Source: Byssothecium circinans (lineage: Eukaryota; Ascomycota; Dothideomycetes; Pleosporales; Massarinaceae). Taken from it: a stretch of DNA of 64,000 nucleotides. Each line of letters opens with the position of its first letter. Position 1 is the first letter of the stretch. The stretch lies in the NCBI GenBank assembly GCA_010015675.1, contig ML977031.1:83607-147606 (forward strand). The letters are read 5' to 3'. The position numbers were made by a program, and so were the translations under genes. Under the pieces are notes generated by a model. It searched no databases and was not told the origin of the DNA. It saw only the letters and a program-made list of their open reading frames with translations. Below, piece by piece: positions 45,121 through 55,249 of the stretch.

Positions 45121-46029
45121 GTGCGTGGGCGTGGAGGGATGGAGGGGACGAGGGCGGTTTGTCTAAAATACTGGTAGCATGTATAGTAACAGGGTGGGAA
45201 GTATCGGGACGCCAGCTCGCAACAGTTAGATTATTAGAAAGGAAACGGGAACGGGAGATATGCATGTCGTGGGATGTTGGAATCGACGGCTTGGTTCCAG
45301 GGACAGTCGTGGAAGAACCAAGGACCGGCGGTGTGGGTGTGGGATATTGTGTATTGTATCGAAGGTATATTTTAGCAAAGACTGGGACCTAGACCGCTCG
45401 CTTGAGGGGAATTCATCTCGCTCGATGACGGGAATGTAAAATTTAATATGAGAGAGAAGAAGAGATGAAGTATCGAGTACGTTCTAGTTACATAGCATGC
45501 ATTGGCCGTCTTTCCCGAGGCGTCGAACGAAGCGAAGCACTTGTACACTTGCATCTACACCACTACACCACAACAAGCAAACCCCGCATCCCGATTCGCT
45601 ACCAGACCTCTACTAGTCGTCGTACTTCGCGGCGCTATTTCGCCGGCCGTCGAACTTGGCGGGAATAGATGGAGTTTGTTCCGCTGCAGATGTGAGTCAG
45701 AGTTACCTTAACTCGAGGAATACAACTTACCGCTTTGGGACGCGGAGAGGGTGGGAAGGGCGCGTGGTGTTGGGTATATATTCGGTGGGTTGGATGGGTG
45801 TTTTCTTTTTATTTGGTCCGTTTGTGTTTGTTAGACTTTCGAGCTTCTCTTTTTTGTTACCGTAGTGGTGGTTTGGAGGAATAGAACCCCGCACCACACT
45901 TGCTTGTCTTCTGGTAGCGAATATCTTGTATTTCCTCTTTCGTCACCAGGTTATCCTCCAGCAACTCAAACTCTACGAGGTACAACTCGACTCGACTCGC
46001 AAGCATCATCCAGTGTCAACACATCGAAC
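45121..46029. other. Intergenic, no supported gene
   Basis: 0.9 kb. On the minus strand at 45686-45612 a splice-acceptor-bounded stretch ending SIPAKFDGRRNSAAKYDD-stop looks like a terminal exon, but no start codon or upstream exon could be found, so it is not called as a gene. Confidence 0.35.
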
Positions 46030-47304
46030 ATGACACAACCCACCTCCATCAACATGACCTTCGACACCTCGCTCGTAGATCTTTCCGCGAACCCAAACCC
46101 AAACCCGAACCCAACGGACGCAAACCTCTCTTTCTCGACCACAGAAAGCGATCCTTCCGACGCCGGCGGTGCGCAGATGAAAGCAGTACCGACTAAAGGC
46201 ACTTTTTCAACCCCAACGTCCAAGATCCCAAACCCTCCCCAAGCTCAAAGCATCGAAGTCGTCATCGACCCCAATGGGACTAAAAACACGCTCAAGTCAT
46301 CACATTCTACCCCCACACTACTAACTAACCTATCCGATTCCTCTACCTCTGCAAACGACAAAGGAAAGGGAAAAGAAAAGGAAGCCTCCCCAGCAATCCC
46401 AATCCCAATCCAGCACATCCCCACGCTCGACACCTACAACCAATGGGCCCCCATCTACGACACAGACGGCAATATGCTGCAATCTATCGACGACGATGAA
46501 CTCTCCACCCTACTCCCCTCTTTCCTGGACACCGTGCTCGCCTCCACCAACATTCCTTCCACACCACGTGCACCACCGCCTTCGAAACCCCATATCCTGG
46601 ACCTGGGATGCGGCACGGGGCGCAATATGGCGAAGGTCCTGCAGTACGAGGCTTTCCGCGGTGTGGGCGGTGTGCGCGTCACAGGGATGGATTTCTCGGA
46701 GGAGATGTTGAGCGTTGCGGAGGGGAAGTTGGGGGCTGTAGTGCAGGACCTTTCTCGGAAGAGGACTGGACAGGAGAAGGAGAAGCGTGAGGGTGAGGGG
46801 GATGAAGATGAGAAGGGTAGTGGTGTGCGGTATACCCTGATCAAAACAAACTGTTTCCCAAGCATCGATGATACAATTCCGAATCCGAGTCCGAATCCGA
46901 GTCCTAAACCCAAACTCCCAGACTACCTCCCACCTATAACAGCACTCCTCTCAACCCTGGTCCTGGAACATATCCCCCTTCCCTCCTTCTTCGCCACCCT
47001 CGCAGCCCTCCTGGCCCCAGGCGCCTACGCGCTCGTCACCAATATGCATGCCGAGATGGGCCGTGTGTCGCAGGCCGGCTTCGTCAATGCCGAGGGTGTG
47101 AAGGTGAGGGGAGAGAGCTTTGTGTATGAGCTGGAGGATGTGCTGGGGGAGGCGAGGAGGTGCGGGTTTGAGGTACTGGAGGTTAGGGAGAGGGGGGTTA
47201 GGAGGGAGGATGTGGAGGGGGGTGTTGTAGGGGGGAGGGGGAGGAAGTGGGTCGGGGTGAGGGTGTGGTTTGGGGTTGTGCTTAGGAAGATGGGGGTGGA
47301 GTAG
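46030..47304 (+). CDS. SAM-dependent methyltransferase (424 aa), single exon
   Basis: ATG 46030 follows an untranslated-looking leader. Residues about 1-130 are low complexity, including an NPNPNPNP run. The class I methyltransferase core starts with TYNQWAPIYDTDGN; motif I HILDLGCGTGRNMAKV (SAM-binding glycine loop) follows, then GMDFSEEMLSVAEGKL (the acidic motif II region), and LLSTLVLEHIPL (post-II/III region). The substrate is unknown; small molecule, lipid or protein are all possible. The insert between motif II and the next strand (DLSRKRTGQEKEKREGEGDE) is long and charged. Base composition shifts strongly to G-rich in the last 150 bp. No intron. Confidence 0.8.
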   Translation: MTQPTSINMTFDTSLVDLSANPNPNPNPTDANLSFSTTESDPSDAGGAQMKAVPTKGTFSTPTSKIPNPPQAQSIEVVIDPNGTKNTLKSSHSTPTLLTNLSDSSTSANDKGKGKEKEASPAIPIPIQHIPTLDTYNQWAPIYDTDGNMLQSIDDDELSTLLPSFLDTVLASTNIPSTPRAPPPSKPHILDLGCGTGRNMAKVLQYEAFRGVGGVRVTGMDFSEEMLSVAEGKLGAVVQDLSRKRTGQEKEKREGEGDEDEKGSGVRYTLIKTNCFPSIDDTIPNPSPNPSPKPKLPDYLPPITALLSTLVLEHIPLPSFFATLAALLAPGAYALVTNMHAEMGRVSQAGFVNAEGVKVRGESFVYELEDVLGEARRCGFEVLEVRERGVRREDVEGGVVGGRGRKWVGVRVWFGVVLRKMGVE

Positions 47305-48399
47305 GGGGTCATGTTGTGCTGTGTCCAACACCGGGCGGCGCTTTCCATGGAATGGGTTTGATGGAGTAAAGGAAAGTGAGAGGGTTGGCTAAGTTTGTGC
47401 ATAAATATAACAATTGTATTCGGAATTTGTATTATGCTGTGTCGGACCCCTGGCGGCGCTTTCTATAAATTAGATCGCGGGATTTGTCAGAGCGCAATGA
47501 CATGGTGTCAAGTTCGAGCTACGTGGTGCGGTGCGCGTGGATCAATGGGAGAAGCGTTGAGGGGATATTTCGAAGCTTATGCACTGTTTCCACGCGGATG
47601 GTATGGCACTGGTTTTCATGTTTTTACAGTGCCGTGTCAAACACCAGATGACGCTTTCCATAATATCTGTCGAGGTAATTTATTTTAGTGGCAATGTAAA
47701 TGTTCAGCTGGAGCCGGGTGTATGGGTGTTGGAAACGTCAGCTCGGTGTTCTTCGTGTCACTGGGTTACCAATGCACTCGGAACAGTGGAGGCTTCGACT
47801 CATACATTGAGGTCGTGCTGCAGTTGCTCCACTTCTGCATTGGAGCTATCGAGCATGTCATGTAAGATGATAAGTAGAAATCACAGTCGCGCCGTGCAAA
47901 TATGGGGGAAAGGTGAATTATGGAAAGCTGTGCCTGGCGTTTGACACTTGGTTGTAGGCCATTCGTTGCTGTAGCTTGCGCTGTATCGGGACCTTCTGGC
48001 TTGCCTGGTACATTGTTAGTTATGCTGCATCTCGCCACTTCTTGACTAGAGTCGCAGAGCGTTGTATATAAGAGAACGCATATAAATTCTAGTCGTGCTG
48101 TATAGATATAAGCGAAGGGTGAGATGTGGAAACCTTCGCCAGGGGTGACACACCGTTGTACACCTTCCCCGCTGTACCTTACACTGAAACATGGAGAAGC
48201 TGAGCAGTCACCTTTTGTTATGAGTGTTGCCGGGGGTGGTGTGATGTGCGCAGCCAGTGACATGGGGTCTTGGTCACATACAAAATGCCATCTTCATCAC
48301 GATCACTGAACACTACAACACCTCACCACTACTGAACCCTCGCAAAATCGAAATTCCAAACTATAGATCTTCGAGGAGCCGAAATTACCGAACTACAAG
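47305..48399. other. Repeat field, no gene
   Basis: 1.1 kb made largely of a degenerate repeat family, listed separately at 47321-48165. No coding gene supported. Confidence 0.55.
47321..48165. repeat. Degenerate repeat family in direct and inverted copies
   Basis: A core near GTGTCAAACACCAGGCGGCGCTTTCCATAA occurs five times: plus strand at 47321-47353, 47439-47470 and 47634-47664, and minus strand at 47918-47947 and 48125-48153. The two minus-strand copies belong to longer related segments (about 47790-47960 and 48010-48165) that share sequence over roughly 150-170 bp. Copies differ by many substitutions. No terminal signals were identified. Confidence 0.6.
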
Positions 48400-49564
48400 A
48401 TGCCTGAAGAGAACCCCGATGTCGACATCCCCAACAAGAGCCTGGAAGACGAACAGCCCCAGGAGGAAGAAGGGATTGTCATCGATGAAGAGTTCATGAA
48501 ACAATTTAAGGAGATGTTACGAAAGGAGAGACAAATGGTTCTCCAGGTTCGTGCACAGCTATTGGACCTTGTCCGAGCGAGTCAAGAGAATGCGATGCTT
48601 CTGCATCAGTTGGAAGAAAGCCATGGCCTTCTTCAGCAAACCTTGCAGATTTCCACACGCAAGTTCCAACACCGTCCTATTTGCATGTGTTCGAGATCAC
48701 TGACTGGCATGTGTAGAAACTCAAGAGCCATCTCCACGCAGACGCCCACGCAGACCACCCGTTCGCATACCAAGAGTTCTCGATGTCCTCGCCCTCCTCG
48801 GTGCAACAGCATTTCATGGCTCAAGTGTCAACATAGCCGCTTTACCATCCATCTTCCAGCACGCTACCCACGAGCTCCGGCAAGTTCTCACATACAGAAC
48901 GGGAAGAGACCCCAAACATATAAGCCAAGTCCAATTCCTCCTCCACACGCCGAGATACAACGAATGGATCCAAGGAGCTCGCTCAGATATGATAATTGTG
49001 GAAGCCAGAATTCGGGGAGGAGCCCTGGACAAGATTTCCGCTGCTTCAATCTTCTGCGCTACACTGACGATGAGCCTATTAGACGTGCAGCCCGATGCAC
49101 TAGTTGTGCATTTCTTTTGTGGCATGCATAAAAGACTTTTTGACCGTCAAGAAGATCCTTGGAACGGACCTGATGGTATGATAAGGAGCCTGGCCCTTCA
49201 GGTACTCATACAGTCGGGCCTGGTTGGACGGTTGAATCTCCAGCTTTTTCAGGAGACCAACTTACAAGAACCCAACATCACGGAGCTGTGCGACACCCTC
49301 CTTTACTCGCTCGAACGCTTACCTGTGGATACGATGGTATACATTATCGTGGATGGTATTTCGAGATTCGCTAGCGGACACTTCAAGGAAGATCTAGAAA
49401 TTGTGCTCGAGCTTTTTCATCTTTTGATAGGAGATTCTGCTCCTAGGGTCAAGATTTTGCTCACCGTTCCGGGAATGTGCACGTTGTTCTTGAAGGACCA
49501 GTTTGTTCGTGAGCAGATTGTTACTTTGTCACCGCGGAATGCGCTTCAAGCGGGAGTGTCTTAG
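48400..49564 (+). CDS. Fungal lineage-specific protein, STAND/P-loop-like region suspected, GC-AG intron
   Basis: Exons 48400-48658 and 48717-49564 give 368 residues. The intron begins GCAAGT instead of GT, ends GTGTAG, is 58 bp and has a CTGAC branch point; only this junction keeps the frame (…QIST-QTQEPSPRRRPRRPP-VRIPRVLDVLALLGA). The N-terminus is acidic with a coiled coil (MLRKERQMVLQVRAQLLDLV). The C-terminal 200 residues carry blocks I recall from a multicopy Pezizomycotina family: VVHFFCGMHKR, WNGPDGMIRSLALQVLIQS, and MVYIIVDGISRFASG, which resembles a Walker B strand. No Walker A glycine loop is visible; the equivalent place reads VEARIRGGALDKISAASIF. Function is unknown; a degenerate NACHT/STAND-type ATPase region is speculation. 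Confidence 0.7.
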
Positions 49565-49963
49565 AGACTGTTGCAGCGGCATCTTCAGCAAGGTTTGCAT
49601 GGTGCTGGCCCTTCGCAGTAAGGGTGCGAGGGTATGGGGGGCAGGCGGAAAGGCATGGTTACAGTGCTACTGCCTAGTTGTAGCAGTTGGAGGAATGGTG
49701 TGGTTGGCTTTGCCATTTTGGGATGCTAGTTATATAGAATAAATTACTTGTACTGTTACAGATCAGGTCATATCAAACGAGCATGAGTGAAAGGTTTCTA
49801 CCTGTCTTGCCATAGTTTTAGGTAGTCAAATGCTCTACAACCGGATTGATCCCCACAAGGCCGTTCAAGACTCCTGACTCAATCACTCAGAGATCTTTCC
49901 CCCCAAGTCAATCCGAAATTTTTGCGTGTAAGTTCGTGCAGAAGCCAAACTATCCACAGCTTC
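49565..49963. other. Convergent intergenic region
   Basis: 0.4 kb spacer between two stop codons; no gene seen. Confidence 0.5.
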
Positions 49964-51235
49964 TTATAAGTGAGGAAAAACCTGTGACCACGGTGGTGTG
50001 TCGTAGACAGAACTCGGGACCTTTCGAAGACTCGCACCGGCGCCAGCTACCAAGTAGAGCCTCCCCAACACAACACATGCCCGAATGATACACTTCAGTG
50101 CAAGAGAACACCAAGACTTCACACAGTTATGCTCATTTCCAGCCAGCTTGTCCTTCAATATGGCTTCTGTGCGGCGACGGGCTCTTTCCGCAGCAGTAGG
50201 GTCCATGTAAGGTCTATTAGATCCAGTTTTTGCTAGCCATAGCTCCTCGAAAAAAACGGCTTCCATGCGTTGGATGATAATTTCGAGCAACGCAAGGATT
50301 GTCGTAAGTAGAGAGAAGCCGAGCCACAGCCATCTTTCCAAGGGTGTGGGGAACTTGGACCAAGACGCTATGAAGTGTAGTAGACCGTAGCACACAGAGC
50401 ACGCAGCCAACTTGGACCTTGTAGAAATCCTGTCAGAACGTTTAGCGGAGCGAAGCAATCCACCGCTACCCCAATTCGGAATATAAGGCTGTACAAGCTC
50501 ATTGACAGGGAGTTTGTAAGTACGGATGATGAGTTCGTCTGGTTGTTCTGTCACGAGGGCAGTTTCTGGTTGAAAAGTTGCATGCAGTTCAGGAAAGAGC
50601 GTGATAGCTTCCTCTGCCATACGCATTCGCATGGAGAACGTTTCCCAATTTGGATTGAGGTGCTCGAGGTCTTCGTGATTGACGTTCCAATTGTCGACAA
50701 CCACCTTGAGACGGCCGCCAGATGGGCGTGACGAGATATCATTCTCATCTGGGGTGGGTGAAGTCGATTCACTCGAGGAAGAAGTGACTTCATTGGTGTT
50801 GTCAAATGCATTTGGATCTTCTCTAGTGGCATTGTGTTCGGCAGCTTGCAAGCTGAAGAGTTCGGTAGCGGGCTCTTCAACCCAAACGATGTTACTCATC
50901 TCGGGCTTGCCATCGGAGAAAAGGCTAAAGTTTGCGCTTATCTTGCTTGTACAAAACATGTATGCTGCGAGAGGTATCGTCCAATCTCCACGGAGGAGAG
51001 TTGGTGATTCAGCTTGTCGCGGCTTGTTCCACCAAAGACCAAACATTGGGATAGTACAGACGACATGCGCGAGTGTGTGAACTTCCAACAGCGTTAAAGG
51101 GAGCCCGGTGATCTTCCGCTGAAGAATCTGAATCAACATCCAGCATGCTTGTCCGACTGCTATGATTCTTGCCATTGCATCTGCTTTGTTCTTATCCGCG
51201 ATGTCTTCCACACTGATTTTGGGAAGTTTTCCACA
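49964..51235 (-). pseudogene. C-terminal part of a split fungal membrane-protein gene
   Basis: Open minus-strand frame of about 420 codons, reading CGKLPKISVEDIADKNKADAM, then a membrane span region (WMLIQILQRKITGLPLTLLEVHTLAHVVCTIPMFGLWWNKP), a Ser/Thr-rich variable stretch, and further spans (YGLLHFIASWSKFPT, WLWLGFSLLTTILALLEIII). The ADKNKAD...LPLTLLEVHTLA...LWWNKP order is characteristic of the C-terminal half of a large fungal membrane-protein family of unknown function. The frame itself is intact, but the N-terminal half lies 2.3 kb away at 53510-54037, beyond a transposon. The first in-frame stop upstream is at 51238-51236. Confidence 0.8.
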
Positions 51236-51271
51236 TTAAGCCAGTAGTTCCATATCTTTGGCCGTCAGTGT

Positions 51272-51285
51272 CCCTAACCCTAACC
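51272..51285 (+). repeat. Interstitial telomere-like tract
   Basis: CCCTAACCCTAACC, that is 2.3 units of the fungal telomere repeat (TTAGGG) read from the C strand. It lies 34 bp from the end of the broken coding frame. Confidence 0.8.
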
Positions 51286-51299
51286 TTGACTGGGTTCGC

Positions 51300-51419
51300 C
51301 AGCGGGTTTGCGCGTGTTATGCGTCTTGTGCGTCTTATGCATGCATATTGTATGTGTTATACGTGTTATGCGTATCATATATATTATACGTGTTATATAT
51401 AACGTTATTAGTTAACGTA
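51300..51419 (+). repeat. 9-bp satellite, left block
   Basis: Degenerate 9-bp units such as GCGTGTTAT, GCGTCTTGT, GCGTCTTAT and TTATACGTG in tandem up to the edge of element B. Related units continue on the far side of the transposon in the same orientation. Confidence 0.75.
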
Positions 51420-51422
51420 AAG

Positions 51423-51473
51423 CACCACCGAGCGCGCCACCCCACCGAGCGCGCCAGTTTTCCTTGGCAACAC
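51423..51473 (+). repeat. Left terminal inverted repeat of element B
   Basis: 51 bp; exact reverse complement of 53206-53256. Contains two copies of CACCGAGCGCGCCA. Confidence 0.93.
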
Positions 51474-51494
51474 CAACACTACACTCATCACGAA

Positions 51495-53200
51495 ATGCCT
51501 CAACTAACAAACACGTTACTTATTCAACAAGAAGGCAGAATTGAGCTTGCACTTCAAGCTTACTATTTAGGCCAATTTCAAAGCCTCCGACGCGCTGCTA
51601 AAGCCTTTAACGTTCGTCATCAGTCCCTCTCTCGACGCGCGCGCGGAATCACCTTTCGACCTATAACAGTTCCGAACTGTTTAAAACTATCCTCGACCGA
51701 AGAGGACACACTTGTTAAATACATCCTTAACTTTAATTCGCGAGGATTTGCGCCTACGTTGGGCGAAGTGTTAGATATGGCGAATAAACTACTAGGTAAA
51801 CGGGGTAGAGATAAGGTTAGCTATAACTAGGCAGAATGGTTCGTGAACCGTTTAGAACTATTACGAATAGCCTAGAACTATTTAAAGGACCGTTAGAGAG
51901 CTCTATAGAAAGATCCTAAAGTAGTTAGCGCGTAGTTTAAGCTTATAGAGGACACTAAAGCAAAGTACGGCGTACACGATAATAATATACACAACTTTAA
52001 TAAGACTAGCTTTTAGATGGGTATTATTAGCTCTATGAAAGTAGTTACTAGCTTAGAGAAGCGAGAAAGGCCTACAACGGTTTAGCTAGGCGATAAGGAG
52101 TGGGTGACAGATATCTAGAGTATATGTTTAAATAGTACATTCACTCCGCTATTTATTATATACAAAGGACGCGTCTACATCTCTTCGTAGTACTAGGAAG
52201 CTAATATACTACGCAATTAAAAGCTCTTAGTCTTAGAGAATAGATAGACGACTAATAAGCTTAGTCTCGCGTGGTTAAAGCACTTTAACGCGCATATAAA
52301 AGCGAGAACTATTAGCGTCTATTAGTTGCTAATTTTAGATGGCCACGAAAGCCACCTAAATTAAGATTTTAAGGATTATTGTTACGACAATAAGATCTTT
52401 ACGCTCTATATGCTAGCGCACTCGTCACACATCCTCCAGCCGCTTGATGTAGTGTTATTCTCGCCGCTTAAGCGCAAGTACTTTAAGATCGTTTAGGGCT
52501 TAGCGCAATAGCGCGTCTTTTACATTAATAAGGAAGCGTTCCTACTAGCTTTTAAAGACGCGTTTTTAAGCGTGTTTACAGTTTAGAACTGTTAAAAGGC
52601 CTTTAAGGCAACAAGGCTAGTCCCTTTAAACGCGTAGGTAGTACTTAATTACCTTAATGTGCGTATACGCACCCTACTAGGACCCCTACTACTAGAGACG
52701 CTATAGCTACTAAGGACTCCAGGTAATACACGTGAATTTAGCTTATAGTTAAAGTTCGTACGTAATTCTATTACTTAGTTACCACGAACGGCGCAGGATA
52801 GGCTTTCGCAGCTCGTCAAAGGCACTGAGTTGGTGCTGCATAATACTGCGCTTATAAAGTCGCGCATTAAAGAGCTTAAACAGCAACTTGCGGCGGTAAC
52901 TAAGCGTAAAACACGCAAACGCAAGTATCTTTAGAAGGGTAGTACTATAAAGTTTAGTCCTACAGCAGACTAGGTTAGTTCTAAACCGTTAGGAACCGTT
53001 CAGAACCGTAAGAGGGCGAGGGTGGAGGGTGAACCTGAAGTGCGACAACCAGGTGTTCGCTACTGCGGCAACTGCGGTAAGGCTGGGCATAACGCGAGAA
53101 CATGTCGAGCAGATAAAGAGGGTTCTTCTGAGTTGGAGGCTAGTACTTAGTTTATCATGTCAAGTAGCGATGTGGACGATAATGAGGATGAAGTTGAGTA
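51495..53200 (+). pseudogene. Transposase relic of element B
   Basis: Frame with about two dozen nonsense codons, almost all TAG. The first catalytic motif reads N-F-N-K-T-S-F, where the family has N-F-D-E-T-G-F: three successive G-to-A changes. The later Asp motifs (ILDGH, QPLD) survive. The CCHC knuckle at about 53059-53100 is intact. Confidence 0.88.
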
Positions 53201-53205
53201 AGTTA

Positions 53206-53256
53206 GTGTTGCCAAGGAAAACTGGCGCGCTCGGTGGGGTGGCGCGCTCGGTGGTG
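53206..53256 (-). repeat. Right terminal inverted repeat of element B
   Basis: 51 bp; exact reverse complement of 51423-51473. Confidence 0.93.
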
Positions 53257-53284
53257 GAATACGTTATGTTGAATATATTAGGGG

Positions 53285-53395
53285 TGTTATATATTTTATG
53301 CGTGTTAGGCGTATTAAGCGTGCTAAGCGTGTTAAGCGTGTTGGGCGTGTTGGGCGTGTTGGGCGTGATGGGCGTGATGGGCGTGACATCCGTAC
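53285..53395 (+). repeat. 9-bp satellite, right block
   Basis: About ten to twelve 9-bp units such as GCGTGTTAA, GGCGTGTTG (three consecutive identical copies) and GGCGTGATG. The same unit type borders element B on the left, so B probably landed within one array. Confidence 0.85.
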
Positions 53396-53509
53396 TTTAT
53401 TCCCTAACACGCCTAAATCTTTCCCTATATAATAGCTATGGTTATATGTATATATTATGCTATTATAATCATTTTTATATAAAGGAAAGGAGCTTAGTAG
53501 GGGGGGTGT

Positions 53510-54037
53510 TAAACTTATGGCTTTCAAGATTAATACTTCTCCAGGTGCGAGAGAGTATTTCGTTGGAAGGCCCTTTGATTTCCTCACCGAGTCGGTCAGG
53601 AACTTGGCCGAAGTGCGTTGGGTAATTGCCGTATACAAGACAAGCTCTGGGGTAAGAAGACTAATAATACCTAATTGGACGTATCTGAATATCTTACGAA
53701 GCTTGTTCTCCCGCTGCGGCGGTATGTTCAGATGGATGGCTGTATAGATACAGAGCAGGATTGTAGCCACGCGGCTGAAGATCAGAGAAATCGTGTCGCG
53801 ACGATTGTCGCCGGGGATGAAGCCTACGGTGGCTTCGGTTTTTGCGTCCGAAGTGCTATTCGCTCCCGTGGTCCCGTTGGTCGGTGCGGTTCCATTGATC
53901 GAGGTCGCATTGTCAAAATCCATCGCATGAGCGAATGAGGTGTAGGCTAAAGTGAGGTAGAGAACTGGAATCGTATTGGCGGATATTGAGAGAGGTATCG
54001 ATGTTACGTCAAGGGCACGTGCTGGAAACCAGATCAT
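53510..54037 (-). pseudogene. N-terminal part of the split fungal membrane-protein gene
   Basis: Minus-strand frame from ATG 54037. The N-terminus is hydrophobic (ISANTIPVLYLTLAYTSFAHA), followed by an Asn/Thr-rich stretch and then RRDTISLIFSRVATILLCIYTAIHLNIPP and YVQLGIISLLTPELVLYTAITQR. The sequence TAIHLNIPP...PELVLYTAI is the hallmark N-terminal block of the same family whose C-terminal half is at 49964-51235. Homology fades near 53540; the frame then runs into the satellite and transposon. Together the two halves show one gene interrupted by about 2.3 kb. The segment linking the halves in intact relatives is missing or unrecognisable. Confidence 0.8.
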
Positions 54038-55143
54038 GTTTTGGACGTTCGTGGATGTAGAAACTCGAAATTATAGTGTAAAACAAGACGCCTTGCGTGA
54101 CTGGAGACTGCAAAAATGCAGGTCATGGTCTCCCGCTTATACCACTATGAGTGGTACGAGTGCGCAGCTCCGCTCCAGAGCTTGGTTCTAGGCGTACATG
54201 TGACTACTATGAAGATGTTACTATCAAGTGTTGTACAGAACATGGGTGAGAGTGTGCAAGATAAGGCGGCAAAGTACGTACCCGAAATTTCGATAGTGTT
54301 GCTCCTCGATCATCTCACGTTCAGCACAAAGTCATTATAAGATCGTTGCTAAGGCGTGGCACGAAATAATGGATTGCGGTTGTGAGGACAGCATCGTTCA
54401 GTGTGACCCGAACGAAGTTTCAGAATGGAGTACAAAGTATACATTTACGGGGATATTTTCCACTAGTGACATTGGTCAAGTCGCATTGGCAGGTCCCAAA
54501 CCCGCCTTACTCGGTAGAAAGAAGACCTGTTTCAAGATAGTGCTGGTATCGGCCACGAGGGGAAAAAAGGAAATATAGCCGGTGGTCTTGGTGGATAGGA
54601 ATCAAGTCGCGGCGATGAGGTATATGGGAGATGTGGCAGACGCACTGTGGAATATAATGAAGAACTTGACTTCGTCGGCTTACTAGGAGGAGATGCCTGT
54701 GAACGCTGGGTTGTTAGCGTGGACTCTGCACATGAGATTTATGGAAAAGTCTTACTCGATGGCAACGGCGGTGATATCGTAGTCATAAATATGCAGACAC
54801 CTGATCTGTAATCAGACTTATATATTGCGCTCTTATTTACCGTTTCATGTGCATACCCGTGCCGTAAGGAAGGTCTCGTTACCATGGTAGGTAGGTAGGC
54901 AAGACTGGGCAGTAATGCAAAGTGATTCTGGTTCGTGAACCACTAATGGAATGCTTGATCGTGGGGATTGATTTTGATATACTGACTGCTCTATGAAGTT
55001 GCGTATGTAAAGTTTCATGGAAGTGAGAGCAGTGTCATCTGGCCCATGTGCCCAAGCGCCGCGAGAGGGGAGCGGGATGAGCTAACTTGATCCGGTCTAG
55101 TGCCGTGACACGTCAACTGGCCGCCCTGTTTTCCAGACTACAA

Positions 55144-55249
55144 GGGTGGCCCTGAGCGGGCGGCCCAGGTCTGTGCATTCTCTCATACAAAATTCTGTCA
55201 GTTTCTATGAGAGAATGCACAGACCTGGGCCGCCCGCTCAGGGCCACCC
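55144..55249. repeat. Long inverted repeat (44-bp arms, 18-bp loop)
   Basis: Left arm 55144-55187, right arm 55206-55249, perfectly complementary. With a one-base bulge the pairing extends another 6-7 bp (TACAAG / CTTGTA). The arms are GC-rich at their base (GGTGGCCCTGAGCGGGCGGC). Confidence 0.95.

Larger units (their letters stand above)
51423..53256 (+). mobile_element. Pogo-like DNA transposon B with zinc knuckle, RIP-damaged
   Basis: Perfect 51-bp terminal inverted repeats: 51423-51473 and 53206-53256. Each contains a doubled CACCGAGCGCGCCA motif. A TA dinucleotide lies 3 bp outside each end (51418-51419, 53260-53261). The internal frame starts at ATG 51495 (MPQLTNTLLIQQEG) and encodes a helix-turn-helix region (LRRAAKAFNVRHQSLSRRARG), a DDE region with LLILDGHESHL and ILQPLDVVLFSPLKRKY, and a C-terminal CCHC zinc knuckle (CGNCGKAGHNARTC) found in some fungal pogo-like transposases. 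The first 112 codons and the C-terminal end are open; the middle is full of TAG codons. It differs in ends and sequence from element A. It sits inside the split membrane-protein gene. Confidence 0.92.

Noticed and set aside
45612..45690. Minus-strand terminal exon ending SIPAKFDGRRNSAAKYDD
   Set aside because: A good acceptor precedes it, but no start codon or upstream exon exists within reach; kept only as a note in the intergenic entry.
53029..53625. 198-codon plus-strand frame across the end of element B and the satellite
   Set aside because: It joins out-of-frame transposon sequence, a terminal inverted repeat and the 9-bp satellite (VLGVLG-type peptide); not a gene.
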